From Cephalotus follicularis (lineage: Eukaryota; Streptophyta; Magnoliopsida; Oxalidales; Cephalotaceae): 64,000 bases of DNA. The notes under the pieces are model-generated. The model was given only the letters and a program-made list of their open reading frames with translations, ran no database searches and was not told the DNA's origin. Each line of letters starts with the position of its first letter. The first letter of the stretch is position 1. Of this stretch, positions 44,591 through 55,871 are shown piece after piece. A program made the translations under genes and the position numbers. Location: contig BDDD01001602.1 of the NCBI GenBank assembly GCA_001972305.1, forward strand, positions 228,546 to 292,545, written 5' to 3'.

Positions 44591-46889
44591 CAGTGGGAGT
44601 TGTGCTAACATTGCTTCCACCACCTTGGTGACTAAGTTGGGGCTGCCAACAACATCTCATCCGAAACCTTATAAGCTTCAATGGCTTAATGATGGAAACC
44701 GACTGAAAGTTACTCATCAAGTCCTACTCTCTTTTGCCATAGGTAAACACTATAATGATGAGGTTCTTTGTGATGTAATTCCAATGGATGCATGTCATTT
44801 GTTACTTGGAAGACCGTGGCAGTTTGATAGGAGTGCCATTCATGATGGAAGAAAGAACACTTATACCATTAAAAGAGATGAAAAAAAGGTTGTATTAACA
44901 TCTCTTAAACCCTCCAAGTTACTTGAAGACAAAACAGAAACATTTAAGAAAGAGAGCTTGTTTTTGAATGGTGGATGCGTAGAGAAAGCTTTGGATGAGA
45001 AGAAGGGTGTTCTTGCTTTATTGGTTGCGGAACGAGATCAACGGGAGGAAATCAATATTCATCCTCTTGTTCAACCTATAATTGCTGAATTTGAAGATGT
45101 ATTCCCTAAAGAGTTACCACATGGCTTGCCTCCATTAAGGGGCATAGAGCATCAAATTGATTTGGTACCCAGGAGTGTCATACCAAATAAGGCAGCCTAT
45201 AGATGTAATCCGGAGGAGTCTAAGGAGCTGAATAAACAAGTTGAGGAGTTGATTGCTCAAGGGATTATAAGGGAAAGCATGAGCCCTTGTTCGGTACCTG
45301 CCTTTTTGGTACCAAAGAAGGATGGAACCAACCGAATGTGTGTGGACAGTAGAGCTATCAATAATATTACAATCAAGTATCGTTATCCTATTCCTAGGTT
45401 GGATGACATGCTTGATGAACTGTATGGATCCACTATCTTCTCCAAGATTGACCTTCAGAGTGGACATCATCAAATTCGAATGAAAGAAGGAGACGAATGG
45501 AATACGGTATTTAAAACTAAAAAAGGACTTTATGAATGGTTGGTGATGCCATTTGGGCTTTCTAATGCCCCTAATACCTTCATGAGATTGATGAATGAGG
45601 TACTAAGTTCCTTTATTGGAGTTTTTGTGGTTGTATATTTTGATGATATTCTTGTGTATAGCAGGAGTGAGGGAGAACATCTTGATCATTTGAGGCAGGT
45701 TTTTGCCAAGCTAAGGAAGCAAAAACTATATGCTAAGATGGAAAAGTGTCAGTTCTTTTCATCTAGTATTGTCTTCCATGGTTATGTTATTTCAGAAGAG
45801 GGGATTTCAATGGATCAATCAAAAGTGGAAGCAATCAAATCATGGCCTGTTCCTAAGACCATCACCGAAGTTAGAAGCTTTCATGGACTTGCTTCGTTCT
45901 ATAGGAGATTTATCAGAAATTTTAGTATTGTCATGGCACCCATTACTGAATGCATGAATAAAGGTTTTAATTGGTCCAATTCAACGGATGTGGCCTTTGA
46001 GAACATCAAAGAGATGCTTTGTAAGGCTCATGTCCTTGCACTCCCTAATTTTGATATTGTCTTTGAGGTTGAATGTGATGCTAGTGGAGTTGGCATTGGA
46101 GCTGTCCTTACTCAAGCTCATAAGCCCTTAGCCTATTTTAGTGAGAAACTTTCGGGTTCAAGGCTAAACTATTCAACCTGTGATAAGGAGTTTTATGCTA
46201 TAGTGAGAGCTCTTGACCATTGGAGCCACTATCTAAAGCCAAAACAGTTTGTGTTGCACTCGGATCATGAAGCATTGAAGTATATTAGTGCCCAACACAA
46301 GCTGAATTTGAGACATGCAAAATGGGTTGAATTTCTTCAATCTTTTTCTTTTATTTCTAAATATAAACCTGGAAAGACTAACATTGTTGCAGATGCACTA
46401 TCAAGGAGATATTCTATGATTGTTATGCTCGATGCAAGAATCCTTGGTTTCCAATCTATGAAGGAGAGCTATGCTGAGGATCATGTTTTTCTTTCCATTA
46501 TTGAAGGATGCAAAAGAGGAGTCAATGGTGTATTTTCTGTCCAAGATGGTTTCCTTTTCAAAGGAAACAAACTTTGTGTTCCAAGAAGCTCTTTTAGGGA
46601 ATTACTTGTGAGGGAGGCTCATGGAGGAGGACTTGCAGGTCATTTTGGAGTAAACAAGACGCTGGAGTTGTTACAAGAACATTTTTTTTGGCCCAAAATG
46701 GTAGGAGATGTGCAATCCATAGTGGCAAGGTGTGCTACTTGTAAAAAGGCCAAAAGTCATTTCCAACCAGGTTTATATACTCCTTTGCCCGTGCCTAATC
46801 AACCTTGGGATGACGTGAGTATGGACTTTATTGTTGCTTTAACCAAGACTCAAAGAGGCAAAGATTCTATCATGGTGGTTGTAGACTGA
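44466..46889 (+). pseudogene. CRM-like protease, RT, RNase H, integrase start
   Basis: 807-codon frame whose first ~35 residues are probably out of the natural frame. Protease DSG is at residues 42-44 ([12 protein letters not shown]). RT has [17 protein letters not shown] (about 284-300) and catalytic YFDD at 391-394. RNase H has [13 protein letters not shown] and [12 protein letters not shown]. The integrase zinc region ([18 protein letters not shown]) and core start MDFIVAL follow. It ends in a TGA directly after VVVD, where family members have Arg (a CGA-to-TGA change fits). Downstream integrase is at 46890-47737. Confidence 0.9.
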
Positions 46890-47737
46890 TTCTCAAAAAT
46901 GGCACATTTTGTTCCATGTCATAAAACCGATGATGCCTCTAATGTTGTTGCCCTTTATTTTAAAGAGATCATTCGTTTGCATGGGGTGCCCAAAACCATT
47001 GTTTCAGATAGGGATTCTAATTCCTAAGTTATTTTTGGAAGACTTTGTGGGCTAAACTTGGTACTAAACTTCTTTTCAGTACTTCTCACCATCCCCAAAC
47101 CGATGGGCAAACTGAGGTGACCAATCGGACCCTTGGAACTCTTCTCAGAAGTTTAGTAGCCAAGAATTTGAAGGATTGGGATTTAAAGCTTGCACATGCT
47201 GAATTTGCTTATAACCGGCCTCCTAGTTCAACAACCAGTACTTCACCATTTGAGGTAGTATATGGTTTAAATCCTTGCACTCCTTTGGATCTAATTCCTT
47301 TACCAATTTCAGGGCAAGTCAGTTTTGAAGCTAGTGAAAGAGCTAAGAATTTGAAAAAGCTTCATGAATCCATTCGGGCCAAAATTGAGATAGCAAATGA
47401 CATGTATAAAAGAAAGGCCAACAAGCACCGGAGGAAGACTGAATTTCAACAAGGTTATATAGTGTGGGTCAATTTGAGAAAGGAGAGGTTCCCATCAAAG
47501 AGGAAGAGTAAGTTATCTCCAAGGGCAGATGGTCCTTTTGAAGTCCTAGAGAGAGTTGGTGATAATGCTTATAAGTTCAAACTTCCTGGAGACTGTGGAG
47601 TTTCGGCCACTTTTAACATTGGAGACTTGTCACCTTTTGTTGAAGATGAATACATTTCAGATTTGAGGTCAAATCCTAACCCACCCGAGGAGAATGATCC
47701 AAGAAAGAGTCACAGCCCAAAAAACTCTAATTTCTAA
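46890..47737 (+). pseudogene. CRM-like integrase, C-terminal part
   Basis: Translation continues after the TGA with [15 protein letters not shown] and [13 protein letters not shown], loses frame near 47020 by a single-base change, and resumes in frame 47045-47737 with FSTSHHPQTDGQTEVTNRTL (catalytic Glu block), GPFEVLERVGDNAYK and a tail ending SHSPKNSNF. The last about 15 codons lie inside the 3' LTR (from 47695). No clear chromodomain core is seen; the CR-type motif of CRM elements is expected in this tail. Confidence 0.85.
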
Positions 47738-48722
47738 GTTTGGACCGAATATGCCCCAAAATTCTTTTGGGTTTCTAAATCCTTCTGTTGGGCTTACTAC
47801 ACTTATTTGGACCCAATCCCATGATAAGGAGGTTGAAATTTCGTCCATTTAATGGAGTTTCAAGTTTGATGTCCAAATTCAATGAATCAAGCAATGAATA
47901 CTTATGATTCCAAAAATATGATTTGGGAAGGTTCCCATAAGCCTACATTTATGAAATTTCATGGTCTTCTATGCATAGAAGCTAGTATCAATTTATGGGA
48001 GCATGATATTTCGAGTTTCAAGACTTGGGAAGTAGTTTCTATGCATGGAAGCTAGTATCAATGTATGGGAGCATGATATTTCGAGTTTCAAGACTTGGGA
48101 AGTAGTTTCAAGGCATGAAAGCTTGTTTCAACACATTGGTTTCATCTTTCAAGACTTTGATTAATTTCTTTGTAATTTCCTATGAAGACTCATTTATTAT
48201 CTTCTAGTTTCTTGTATTTGTAGTTTGACCAATCATTAATGATGTAATCTGGTTGGTTTAGTTCACCATGTGGTTAAACAACATCTAGCCATGGTTCCTA
48301 GTAGTAGGTTTGGCCTGAAGCTTATAAAAGCCTTTGAAACATAATGTAAGGGGATTTTGGACGAATTTTAATAATACTTTGAAGTATTAAACTGAACTTT
48401 GTGTTCTTTTATCTCCTTTATCCAAGTCTTGATCTAGCTTGGTGGTGGATTGTTCTTGCTGGTGGCTTTGCCTTTATGCTTGGACCTTCTTTGATCAATT
48501 ATCTATCTTCAACATTTCTTGACAAAAACCAGAAAATTAAACCTTAAAGAACCCCCAAACCCGTGACCTATTACCATACACCACCCTAAACACCAAACTA
48601 GCCCCTAATCCTCCTTACATACCTTCCAAAACATATCCCCATTGCCACGAAAATTGAACCAGCCTTAAACACTATCCCTAAAGTTGATAGCTCACTTGAA
48701 AGGCCCATAAACACCCGCATCA
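47695..48722 (+). repeat. 3' LTR of CRM-like element
   Basis: Begins TGATCCAAGAA after a short purine stretch GAGGAGAA (polypurine tract) and ends GCATCA at 48722. It is longer than its partner because of a 70-bp tandem duplication at 47968-48107. Confidence 0.9.
47968..48107. repeat. 70-bp tandem duplication in 3' LTR
   Basis: Two near-identical units, each starting TCTATGCAT(A/G)GAAGC, at 47968 and 48038. The 5' LTR has only one (42627 onward), so this arose after insertion, or the copy was lost from the other LTR. Confidence 0.85.
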
Positions 48723-48727
48723 CTTTT

Positions 48728-49767
48728 GGATACCCCACAAACCTGCAACTGTCAAACCGCGCTTCCAGCCTATCTGCGACAAGCCTCTTGACATAAGTTG
48801 GATAGCCCAAAACCTTTAAATGGCTCGAGCTAGGTTTCCTCCCTAACCATACCCGGTATGGAGTGGAAGGTACAGATTATGAAGGAATCGGATTCAAGAT
48901 ATAAGCAGTTGTATCTAGCGCATAACCCCAGAGGTAGGTAGGAAGGTCAGTAAAAGACATCATAGATCGATCCATGTCCAACAAGGTCCGATTCCTCCTT
49001 TCGATTATGCTATGATGTTCTAAGAGGTGTCCACTGAGATAGAATTCCGTTAGCTCTAAGATAACCTAGGAATTCAGCTGACAGGTATTCGCCACCTCGA
49101 TTCGACCGAAGTATTTTAATTGATTTACCTGTCTGTTTTTCTACTTCAAGTATGAACTCCTTAAATTTCTCAAAGGACTCTAACTTGTGTCTCATCAGAT
49201 ACACAAAACCAAAGCTAGATAAATCATCCGTAAAAGTTATGAAGTAGATATAACCCCCTCATGCACTAACCAACATAGGACCACATACGTCGGTATGGAC
49301 TAAGCCCAGTAAGTCCATTGCCCTTTCTCCATGACCAGAGAAGGGAGACTTTGTCATCTTTCCCAATAAACAGGATTCTCAAGTTGGATAGGACTCTAAG
49401 TCCTGGATATCAAGAACATCATCCTTAACCAACTGTGATAGTCTAGCATCACTAAGATGTCTAAGTCTACAATGCCAAGTAAAGGTTTTATTTAGCTCAG
49501 TTTCACTTTGTCTTTTCTTATTACTTTGCTCTATGGACATGATTTTAGATTGTACAGTGTTTAAGACAAATAATCCGTTATCGATAAAACCATTACCGAC
49601 ACAAACATTTTCAGAAATTACAAAACATTGAATGTTTTAGAATTTGAGCTCTAGGCCCAAATTGCATAAGTATGAAACATTTATAATATTTCTTGCAACG
49701 TTTGGAACATAAAAACAATGATTAAGAGTCAATACATAACAATTACATAAAGTAACATAACAAATCC
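48728..49767 (-). pseudogene. Copia integrase
   Basis: Minus-strand frame 49204-49010 shows FVYLMRHKLESFEKFKEFI followed by ILRSNRGGEYLSAEF (the second catalytic Asp region, with Asp changed to Asn) and ANGILSQWTP. Frame 48810-48598 has LGYPTYVKRLVADRLE and RFVGYPK, the end of the integrase core region, where the CRM-like element interrupts it. The Glu-bearing block between them is scrambled by stops. The N-terminal zinc region (near 49440-49500) is degenerate. Confidence 0.82.
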
Positions 49768-50731
49768 CTACAGCTTCAGCGATGATCCTAGATCCATCCC
49801 CAAGCCGTAAGTCCAATCTCCGGCTCCAAGCTTTCTAACTTTTCTTAGTCCCTTCAACGAATTGCATAGGTTAGTTCCACATCCAGTATCCAATACCCAT
49901 GAAGAACTACAATTCAAATCTAGATTAAGTTCAATCATGAACATACATGATGTTCTCACACCATGAGAAACATCAGAAGAGACTCCAGCACCAGTAACCC
50001 AATAATCCTTCTTCCAGTGTCCAGTCTTGCCACACTAGAAGCAGGCACCCTCAGCTGCCAGCTGCTTCAAATGATTCTTGGTATCGCTCCCACTAGCTCC
50101 AAGCTTTCCCTCCTGGGCTAGGATCTTGACTTCTTCGAGTCAAGATTAGCCTATGTCGTTCTAAACATAGAAACTAACTCAGATGAGTCACTTCTATCTC
50201 AATCAAGTGAAAAAACTCCACAAACTGTGAGAACGGTCTAGGGAGGGATGTAAGGATAAGATCTATCTGCATATCGTGATCCATGAAAAAATCTAATTGA
50301 GTAACCTGCTCAATCATGTCTATCGTCTCCAGTCCATGATCATGGACCAAAGCTCCCTCTGGCATCTGGGCCTTGAAGAGTCTGCGAGAGAGATTAAGCC
50401 TCCAAGTCCTAGACCCAACCCCATACATCTCCTCAAGATGGAGTAGTATAGAGGATAAAGTTTCCATCTTCTCGTACTTGCATTGCAGCTCCGGCGTCAT
50501 CCCTAGAAGGGCTATGCACCGAGGTTGCTCGTTGTCTTCCAGCCACATGGCCAGACGGTCGCACTCATAAGGCGTAGGATCATCACCTAGTGATGGAGGC
50601 CCCCATTTCATCACATACTCCAATTTATTGGCCATTAGGATGAATTTAAGGTTAGGTTGCCAATTGATGAAGTTTGGGCCTTCTAACTTGTTTGTCTCTA
50701 GAATGCGGGACATAGAAGATTGTAAAGCCAT
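49768..50731 (-). pseudogene. Copia Gag and protease
   Basis: Frame 50731-50174 (185 codons, MALQSSMSRILETNKLEGPN) is copia Gag: FINWQPNLKFILMANKLEYVM, then LHLEEMYG and LILTSLPRPFSQFVEFF, the conserved end of the capsid region. After a stop comes a damaged zinc knuckle (CGKTGHWKKD near 50020, first Cys followed by a stop) and the aspartic protease motif SSSWVLDTGCGTNLC in frame 49959-49768. Gag to protease order and minus strand fix the orientation of the whole copia element. Confidence 0.85.
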
Positions 50732-51610
50732 TTTATAACAGCCTAGATAAGGAAATATAAAGGTGAGTCAGCATCTATTCCAATTTTAATATATGACAAC
50801 CATAACACTTGGTCTTTAGTGCTTATGGTTCCTCCCACTATTCTAATCGTATCCCATACCCCCATATGGAACTCGAGAAGTCCAACTTCCTAGTGAGGAT
50901 TGGAATCCATCGCAATCATATTATGGCCTCAGCTAGGGCATGGCAAACCATAATATATCCAATGGGTAGGCTATCTTGCCAATTTGTATCCAATACAAGA
51001 TCCAATCATAAAATTCGGCCTTAGATTCAATATGGCCTCAGCTAGGGCATGACAAACCATTAGAATCACAATAAGTCAGACACCCACAATTTTAATTGGA
51101 ATGCACTAGTTTTAACGCCCACACGTAGGCGTGTCCAAGTGCTAAAACATATCCACCCTTTGCGGTGTCCAACACTGACGTTGACATAGTGTCCCACAGG
51201 TTACCAGCCTCAGCTAGGGCATGACAAACTAATAACCCAGGTACACCACTCAACAAAAATTATGGAAGGCCACCGGGAACCACTCCATGGTTCCTATGTT
51301 CAGACTTATTATTGATTTGAGGGAATTTACGATCTCACATTTTAATTACCGAGCCATTAATTAATTCATTTGTTGCATTAGCCAATTCCAATTAATTTAC
51401 GGCTTAGCATACATGACGTGTATCTTATGCACCTTGGACATATTTCTAAAGTATATCAATGGATTTGGCAAGGACATTATAGGTAGTGACTTGAGCCCAA
51501 AGTCACTACTAGGTCTTCCTAGGTGTAAAGAATAAATTTACCTATTACAACAATAACCATGCATACATCGCCTTCAAAGGTCTTGTACTTCATTTCTCCT
51601 CTCCTCCATC
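50732..51610 (-). mobile_element. Copia 5' leader (untranslated)
   Basis: Non-coding. Contains four copies of a GGCCTCAGCTAGGGCATG(G/A)CAAACC-like segment (near 50925, 51030, 51210 and partially 51330). No TGGTATCAGAGC primer site is present in it, so the LTR-leader border is not located. It stops at the solo LTR 51611-53629 and continues at 53635. Confidence 0.5.
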
Positions 51611-51773
51611 TGTAAGGACCCAAATTTCCATGTAAGATATTAATTATGTTTTCTATTGTGTAGTTGACAAATATTTCAAGGGACCCGTAGTATGACCCTA
51701 CGCTCGGGGAGTACGGGGGTTCCGCTCACCCGTAGTATGACCCTTCTATCTGCGTTTTAATCCAGTTCAAACA

Positions 51774-51994
51774 GTCGACGCTGAAGGCTAAAGAGTCGAC
51801 GCTTTGGGTAACGGTCGACGGTTTAAATGTAAATGTCGATGCTTTGAGGTCAGGTAGGTCAGTTGACGTTGACGTTGACGAAGACTTAAAAGCGGCGACG
51901 CTTTGTAATAAAACGTCTGCGCTTTAATCGGGATAGAGGTGAAAAAGCTCAGATAAAACCCTTAACCGTCGATGCTTAGAGGGAAACCGTCGAC
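51774..51994. repeat. GTCGAC array, type A, upstream of TATA
   Basis: Cores at 51774, 51795, 51814, 51835 (GTCGAT), 51862 (GTTGAC), 51868, 51874, 51894 (GGCGAC), 51915 (GTCTGC), 51968 (GTCGAT) and 51989. Steps include 21, 19, 21, 27, 20, 21 and 21. The array ends about 65 bp before the TATAAATA box. Confidence 0.85.
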
Positions 51995-52057
51995 GCTTTA
52001 AGACATTTTTCTGAAATTTTGTACGCCACAAGCAATGAATGGAGGCAGCATTTTTTG

Positions 52058-52065
52058 TATAAATA
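52058..52065 (+). promoter_or_regulatory. TATA box candidate of solo LTR
   Basis: TATAAATA followed at once by a long GA-rich tract, a layout repeated in the minus-strand sister LTR at 17669. Likely LTR promoter. Confidence 0.6.
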
Positions 52066-53634
52066 GCAGTGATCAGTAGAAGAGGAAGAAAGAAAGAGAA
52101 AGGAGAGAAGGAAAAGAGAAAGAGAAAGAAGAGAAGGAAGAGAGAAAGAGAGGAAGAAGGAAAGAGGAGAAAAGAGAATTTTGTTGGGGTTTCAGCATAG
52201 TAATTTCTTTAGTGTGGAGAAAATAGAGAAGGAGATAAAGCAAAGTAAGGATTCCTATTCTTTTTCTAAAAAAGTAATTTACGTTGTAAGGATTCCTGTT
52301 CTTTTTCTAAAAATACTTTATGTTAGGAATTTCTACTCATTCTTTTAAAGTATTTTATTTTAGTATTCAGCTCAATTTAATTTCACTTTCCCATCGATAT
52401 GATCGGTATATCCGTCTGACCGAGTGGAGGAAATTAATTTTTAATTTAATATTTCAATTAAAGAGTTTTATGCTCGTTGCAACTGTTTATTTTATCAACT
52501 CAATTTAATTTAGCTTTCCCATCGATATGATCGGTATATCCGTCTGACCGAGTGGAGGAAGTTAATTTTTAATTTAATATTTTAATTAAGCACTTTTTAT
52601 GCTCGATATTTAAATAATTCATTTTTATATATCCTTTATAATTATTACGTTCCTGTATTTTAAATTTCTGCCAATATTCGTGGTAAATGTCTGTATTAAA
52701 TTTATGTAAATTCTTAAATTCTGTGTTGAATTGCTGCCAATTTGTGTACGAAATTTTATACTACTATTTTAAAATATTTCCGTTTGAAATATAAATTCTA
52801 TAAAATGTTGTACAAATTATTTATGAATGCTTTGAGCTGATCACTCGAAGTATCAAGAAATGATTATTTTTTTTAAATGAGAAAATGCAACATACTGAGA
52901 TGAACAACGACTGGATTGCGATCCAGGGTGGATTAATCTAGTAAAAGATTAATGTTAAGGAGCGGAGAGTGCTCTCGGGCTTGCAATGCTTAGTAATGAT
53001 AGTAATCGGGGAGTGCACAATGCCCTGGTGAAGCAAAGGTTCAATAGGGTTATTTACGTTTTTACAACCCCTCAGTATTTATGAAATATTATGATTCATG
53101 AGATATGATCAGAAAAGAAATGAATGAATGTGAAATGTTCTCGTTTTATAAAAATACCAGAAAATGAATTTCAATAATATTTTATTACGATAATTCTTAC
53201 TGAGCTATTTTGGTGCTCACTCCTTTCAATGTTTTTGTTTTCAACTAAAATTTTTCCAGGAAAAGATTGAACGAGGAAAGTCGAGCTTTGGCAGGAGCTC
53301 ATAAGTGATATTTCGGAAGGAAATTATTTTACGAATTATGTTACGAATATAGTTTGTGTAATAGTTTATGACATTATAAACTAATGTTTTCCGCTGTATT
53401 ATGCCTTTTTATAGATCCTGTGAAAATGTAAGATGTTGACTATAATTATTATGATGTATGATGATTTAAATAAGAGTATAAAATTTTAAGGTTTAATATA
53501 TCAAGTTATTTATAGATAATAGCAATTCAGTAAGATTGTTAAAGGATTAGAGGTTTCACCCCCACGTAACACACCGAATCCTCGAAGTTCGCTTTGAGCA
53601 TAAAGTGGACTCGGATCTGGGGCGTTACACCATC

Positions 53635-54295
53635 TCTCATTGCAAGATCTTCATTTACAAAAGGAACTTTACATTTTGAAAATAAAATTACATTTAAAAT
53701 TACAAAGAGAAATTACATAAGAAGGAAAGATAAATTGTGCACGCAGGCACCTTATTACAGACCATTAAAGATAATAAATAAATAAATCGAACCACACAAG
53801 AAAAACCATAAACTAGGTCAATGTCCTTTTAGGTCATCCATTGTGCATAAGACTTAAAATTATATCCAATATAATTTAACACAAAATAAAAATGCCATAA
53901 AAAATAACCAATTACAAAATTTCATTGAAGGAATGTTAATTGGTCAAACTCCCACTAAATCAAGCAATGATTTTAAATTTTCTAAGTGCCATAATGCAAA
54001 ATTCAAAATTTTATAAAATAGTTTTTTTTTTATGAAAGCGTCGACGCTTAACGTCTAACATTAAAAAACATGAAAAATTCAAATAAGCGTCGACGCCATA
54101 CGTAGATGTCGACGCATACAAAACCGTGTGATAAGCGTCGATGCCTCAACCAAAAGCGTCGACGCTTAAGTCTACTGCATGGGTTATGCATATTGCAAAA
54201 CAACAGATTTCAATGCTTTAGACTTTGGCATTCCATCTTGGCAATCCAAACTGCACTATGCAGGTTCTAAACATAATCCTAAAAACATTGTCACA
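53635..54295 (-). mobile_element. Copia 5' leader or LTR part with type A array
   Basis: Continues the copia DNA after the solo LTR. AT-rich, with no coding frame. Holds GTCGAC cores at 54040, 54089, 54108, 54137 (GTCGAT) and 54158 (steps 49, 19, 29, 21), in AAGCGTCGACGCTT contexts. Whether it is leader or the 5' LTR is not settled; I could not align it with 27757-32326 by eye apart from the array. Confidence 0.45.
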
Positions 54296-55269
54296 TAATC
54301 CCAATGTCCGGACCCATTCCCGCTAACTCTATGATACACGTGCCCTGACCGGTGATGGCACTACTCTTGCCAACAACCCTCTAAAACTAAAACTGTCGGA
54401 GGAGCTATCTTAAAACTCCCAGGGAAACTATGGCGCAAAAGCCTGTGGAGAAAGACTGGGTTGGGCTAGGTGCACAACTAATAGGGAAGCCGGGGCAAAG
54501 GACCTAACACCTCTCCTGCGCATGCCCCGCGCACAACTTAAAACCAAACTCGAACGCGTCGTTTCACTAAAGCTCAAAGCTTCACTTAACTTAAACTCCA
54601 AAACGCTCTGCATTACTTAATTCCCCACGTGCTCCTCACATGGTCTTAACATAATGCGCAAAGCATGCCCGGGGAGAGCACACACGTGAAACTCACGGGC
54701 ACACTTAACCACCATTCCGGGGACACTCCTTGTTCTCGGGCCTCTTTCTCCTTCCCTGGCTAAAACATCCCTAGCACAAACTCCACTACGCTGCGCAAAA
54801 CTAATGCCTGGGAAGAAAACCACGCTTGCCGCACTTGCTCACTTAAACTTCCCTGGAGACCACACATACATAACTTGTCCCTCGGTGTACAACCCTGCTC
54901 ATCTTAACAACACTAAGATCAACTTACGCTCGTCCCGGGCCTTCTTCTAACCAGCCTTCCCTGGCATCTACCTGAGGACTCCTTCTCAGGGGCATACACC
55001 AAAAGCAACCTTACTTGGTGACACCCTACCACCATGGGTAACACTCCAAAACTAAACTCTTGTTCCCAGCATACATAACAAACACCCCTACTGGGCTCAT
55101 CCCCTGCTACTAGCCCGGGGACTTCCTAGCTCCCCCGCCAGGCCTGGGATCACAAAACTCAAAACATGAAAAGATCATAAAAACACAAGATAAACTCATC
55201 TATAAACTCAAAACATCCATAACAGAACTCGAAAGCATAAGATCATTACATATTTGTCCTCTGGCTTAC
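54296..55269. other. Unassigned GC-richer non-coding block
   Basis: Base composition differs clearly from its neighbours. Short segments like CTTCCCTGG or CCCGGGGA recur irregularly (for example 54417, 54668, 54716, 54750, 54852, 54955, 55110), and the last 130 bp are AT-rich with repeated AAACTCAAAACAT. It may be the end of another LTR, cut by the element at 55270. No coding similarity recognised; short open frames here are not supported. Confidence 0.4.
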
Positions 55270-55419
55270 TGTAATAACCGTAATTTTAATTCATGTATTT
55301 TGTACTCAATGATTAATAAAATATACTTTTGAGTTTATGAAAGGTTATCTTTTGAATAGAATGGAATTTGGGATAAACTCTTAAATGAAAAATAGAGAAG
55401 TAAATTCTGGTGCTAAACC

Positions 55420-55535
55420 ACCGACGCCTAACGCCATACCGTCGATGCTTTGAGCCCAGACAAGTGTACAAAACGCGCAGTTGAAGGCTGAGTTATGACG
55501 CACAAACCGTCGACACCAGAGATAAAACCGTCAAC
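55420..55535. repeat. GTCGAC array, type A, promoter-side
   Basis: Cores at 55420 (ACCGAC), 55441 (GTCGAT), 55509 (GTCGAC) and 55530 (GTCAAC). Two pairs with 21-bp steps, 68 bp apart. It occupies the LTR position that carries type B cores in the LTR at 60434-63339. Confidence 0.8.
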
Positions 55536-55758
55536 GCTTTGCGCGATATCAGGAATGTGATACATGCCTGTAAGAACAGAGCAGTGGTGCCAAACGGGTT
55601 CCATACGAGCTAAGTGTCCTGTAAATGTGTCAAAACACACCAGAAGCCTTCACCAGCTAGGTAACATGCAAGGATAGAGCCTTGCATGTGACCTAAAAGC
55701 CTGCAACCTACAACCTACCAGAAATTAAAGAGAAAGAACAAAAGAAAAGAAGGCATGC

Positions 55759-55760
<2 letters not shown>

Positions 55761-55806
<46 letters not shown>
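55761..55806. repeat. (GA)n microsatellite
   Basis: About 22 GA units. The related LTR copy has only about 7 at 269-283, so it has expanded here or shrunk there. Confidence 0.95.
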
Positions 55807-55808
<2 letters not shown>

Positions 55809-55863
55809 TGAGTGCTGTAAATTTGAGTTAATGGAATCTGACAAATTCCTAAACTTTTGACCC

Positions 55864-55871
55864 TTTATATC
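55864..55871 (+). promoter_or_regulatory. TATA box candidate of Tekay-like LTR
   Basis: TTTATATC, conserved at 344-351 and, in minus orientation, at 41143-41150. In each case it follows the GA-rich or CT-rich stretch and the promoter-side array by a few hundred bases. Confidence 0.5.

Larger units (their letters stand above)
42334..48722 (+). mobile_element. CRM-like Ty3/gypsy chromovirus, TSD CTTCT/CTTTT
   Basis: Plus-strand element: 5' LTR 42334-43311, primer site 43314-43325, gag, pol, 3' LTR 47695-48722. Flanks CTTCT (42329-42333) and CTTTT (48723-48727) form a one-mismatch TSD. Joining the copia flanks across it restores GYPK to ETKGYY reading, the expected copia integrase region, so the left copy is the mutated one. 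Clade call is from RT similarity as I recall it ([28 protein letters not shown]) and from pol running into the 3' LTR, a CRM feature. Frameshifts and a TGA disable it. Confidence 0.9.
51611..53629 (+). mobile_element. Solo gypsy LTR, TSD CCATC
   Basis: TGTAAGGACCC at 51611 to GGGGCGTTACA at 53629, with perfect TSD CCATC at 51606-51610 and 53630-53634. Sister of 16269-18401. Order inside: type A array (51774-51994), TATAAATA (52058-52065), GA-rich tract (52080-52180), then AT-rich DNA with a repeated TTCCCATCGATATGATCGG segment (52390 and 52508, about 118 bp apart). Non-coding. Confidence 0.93.
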
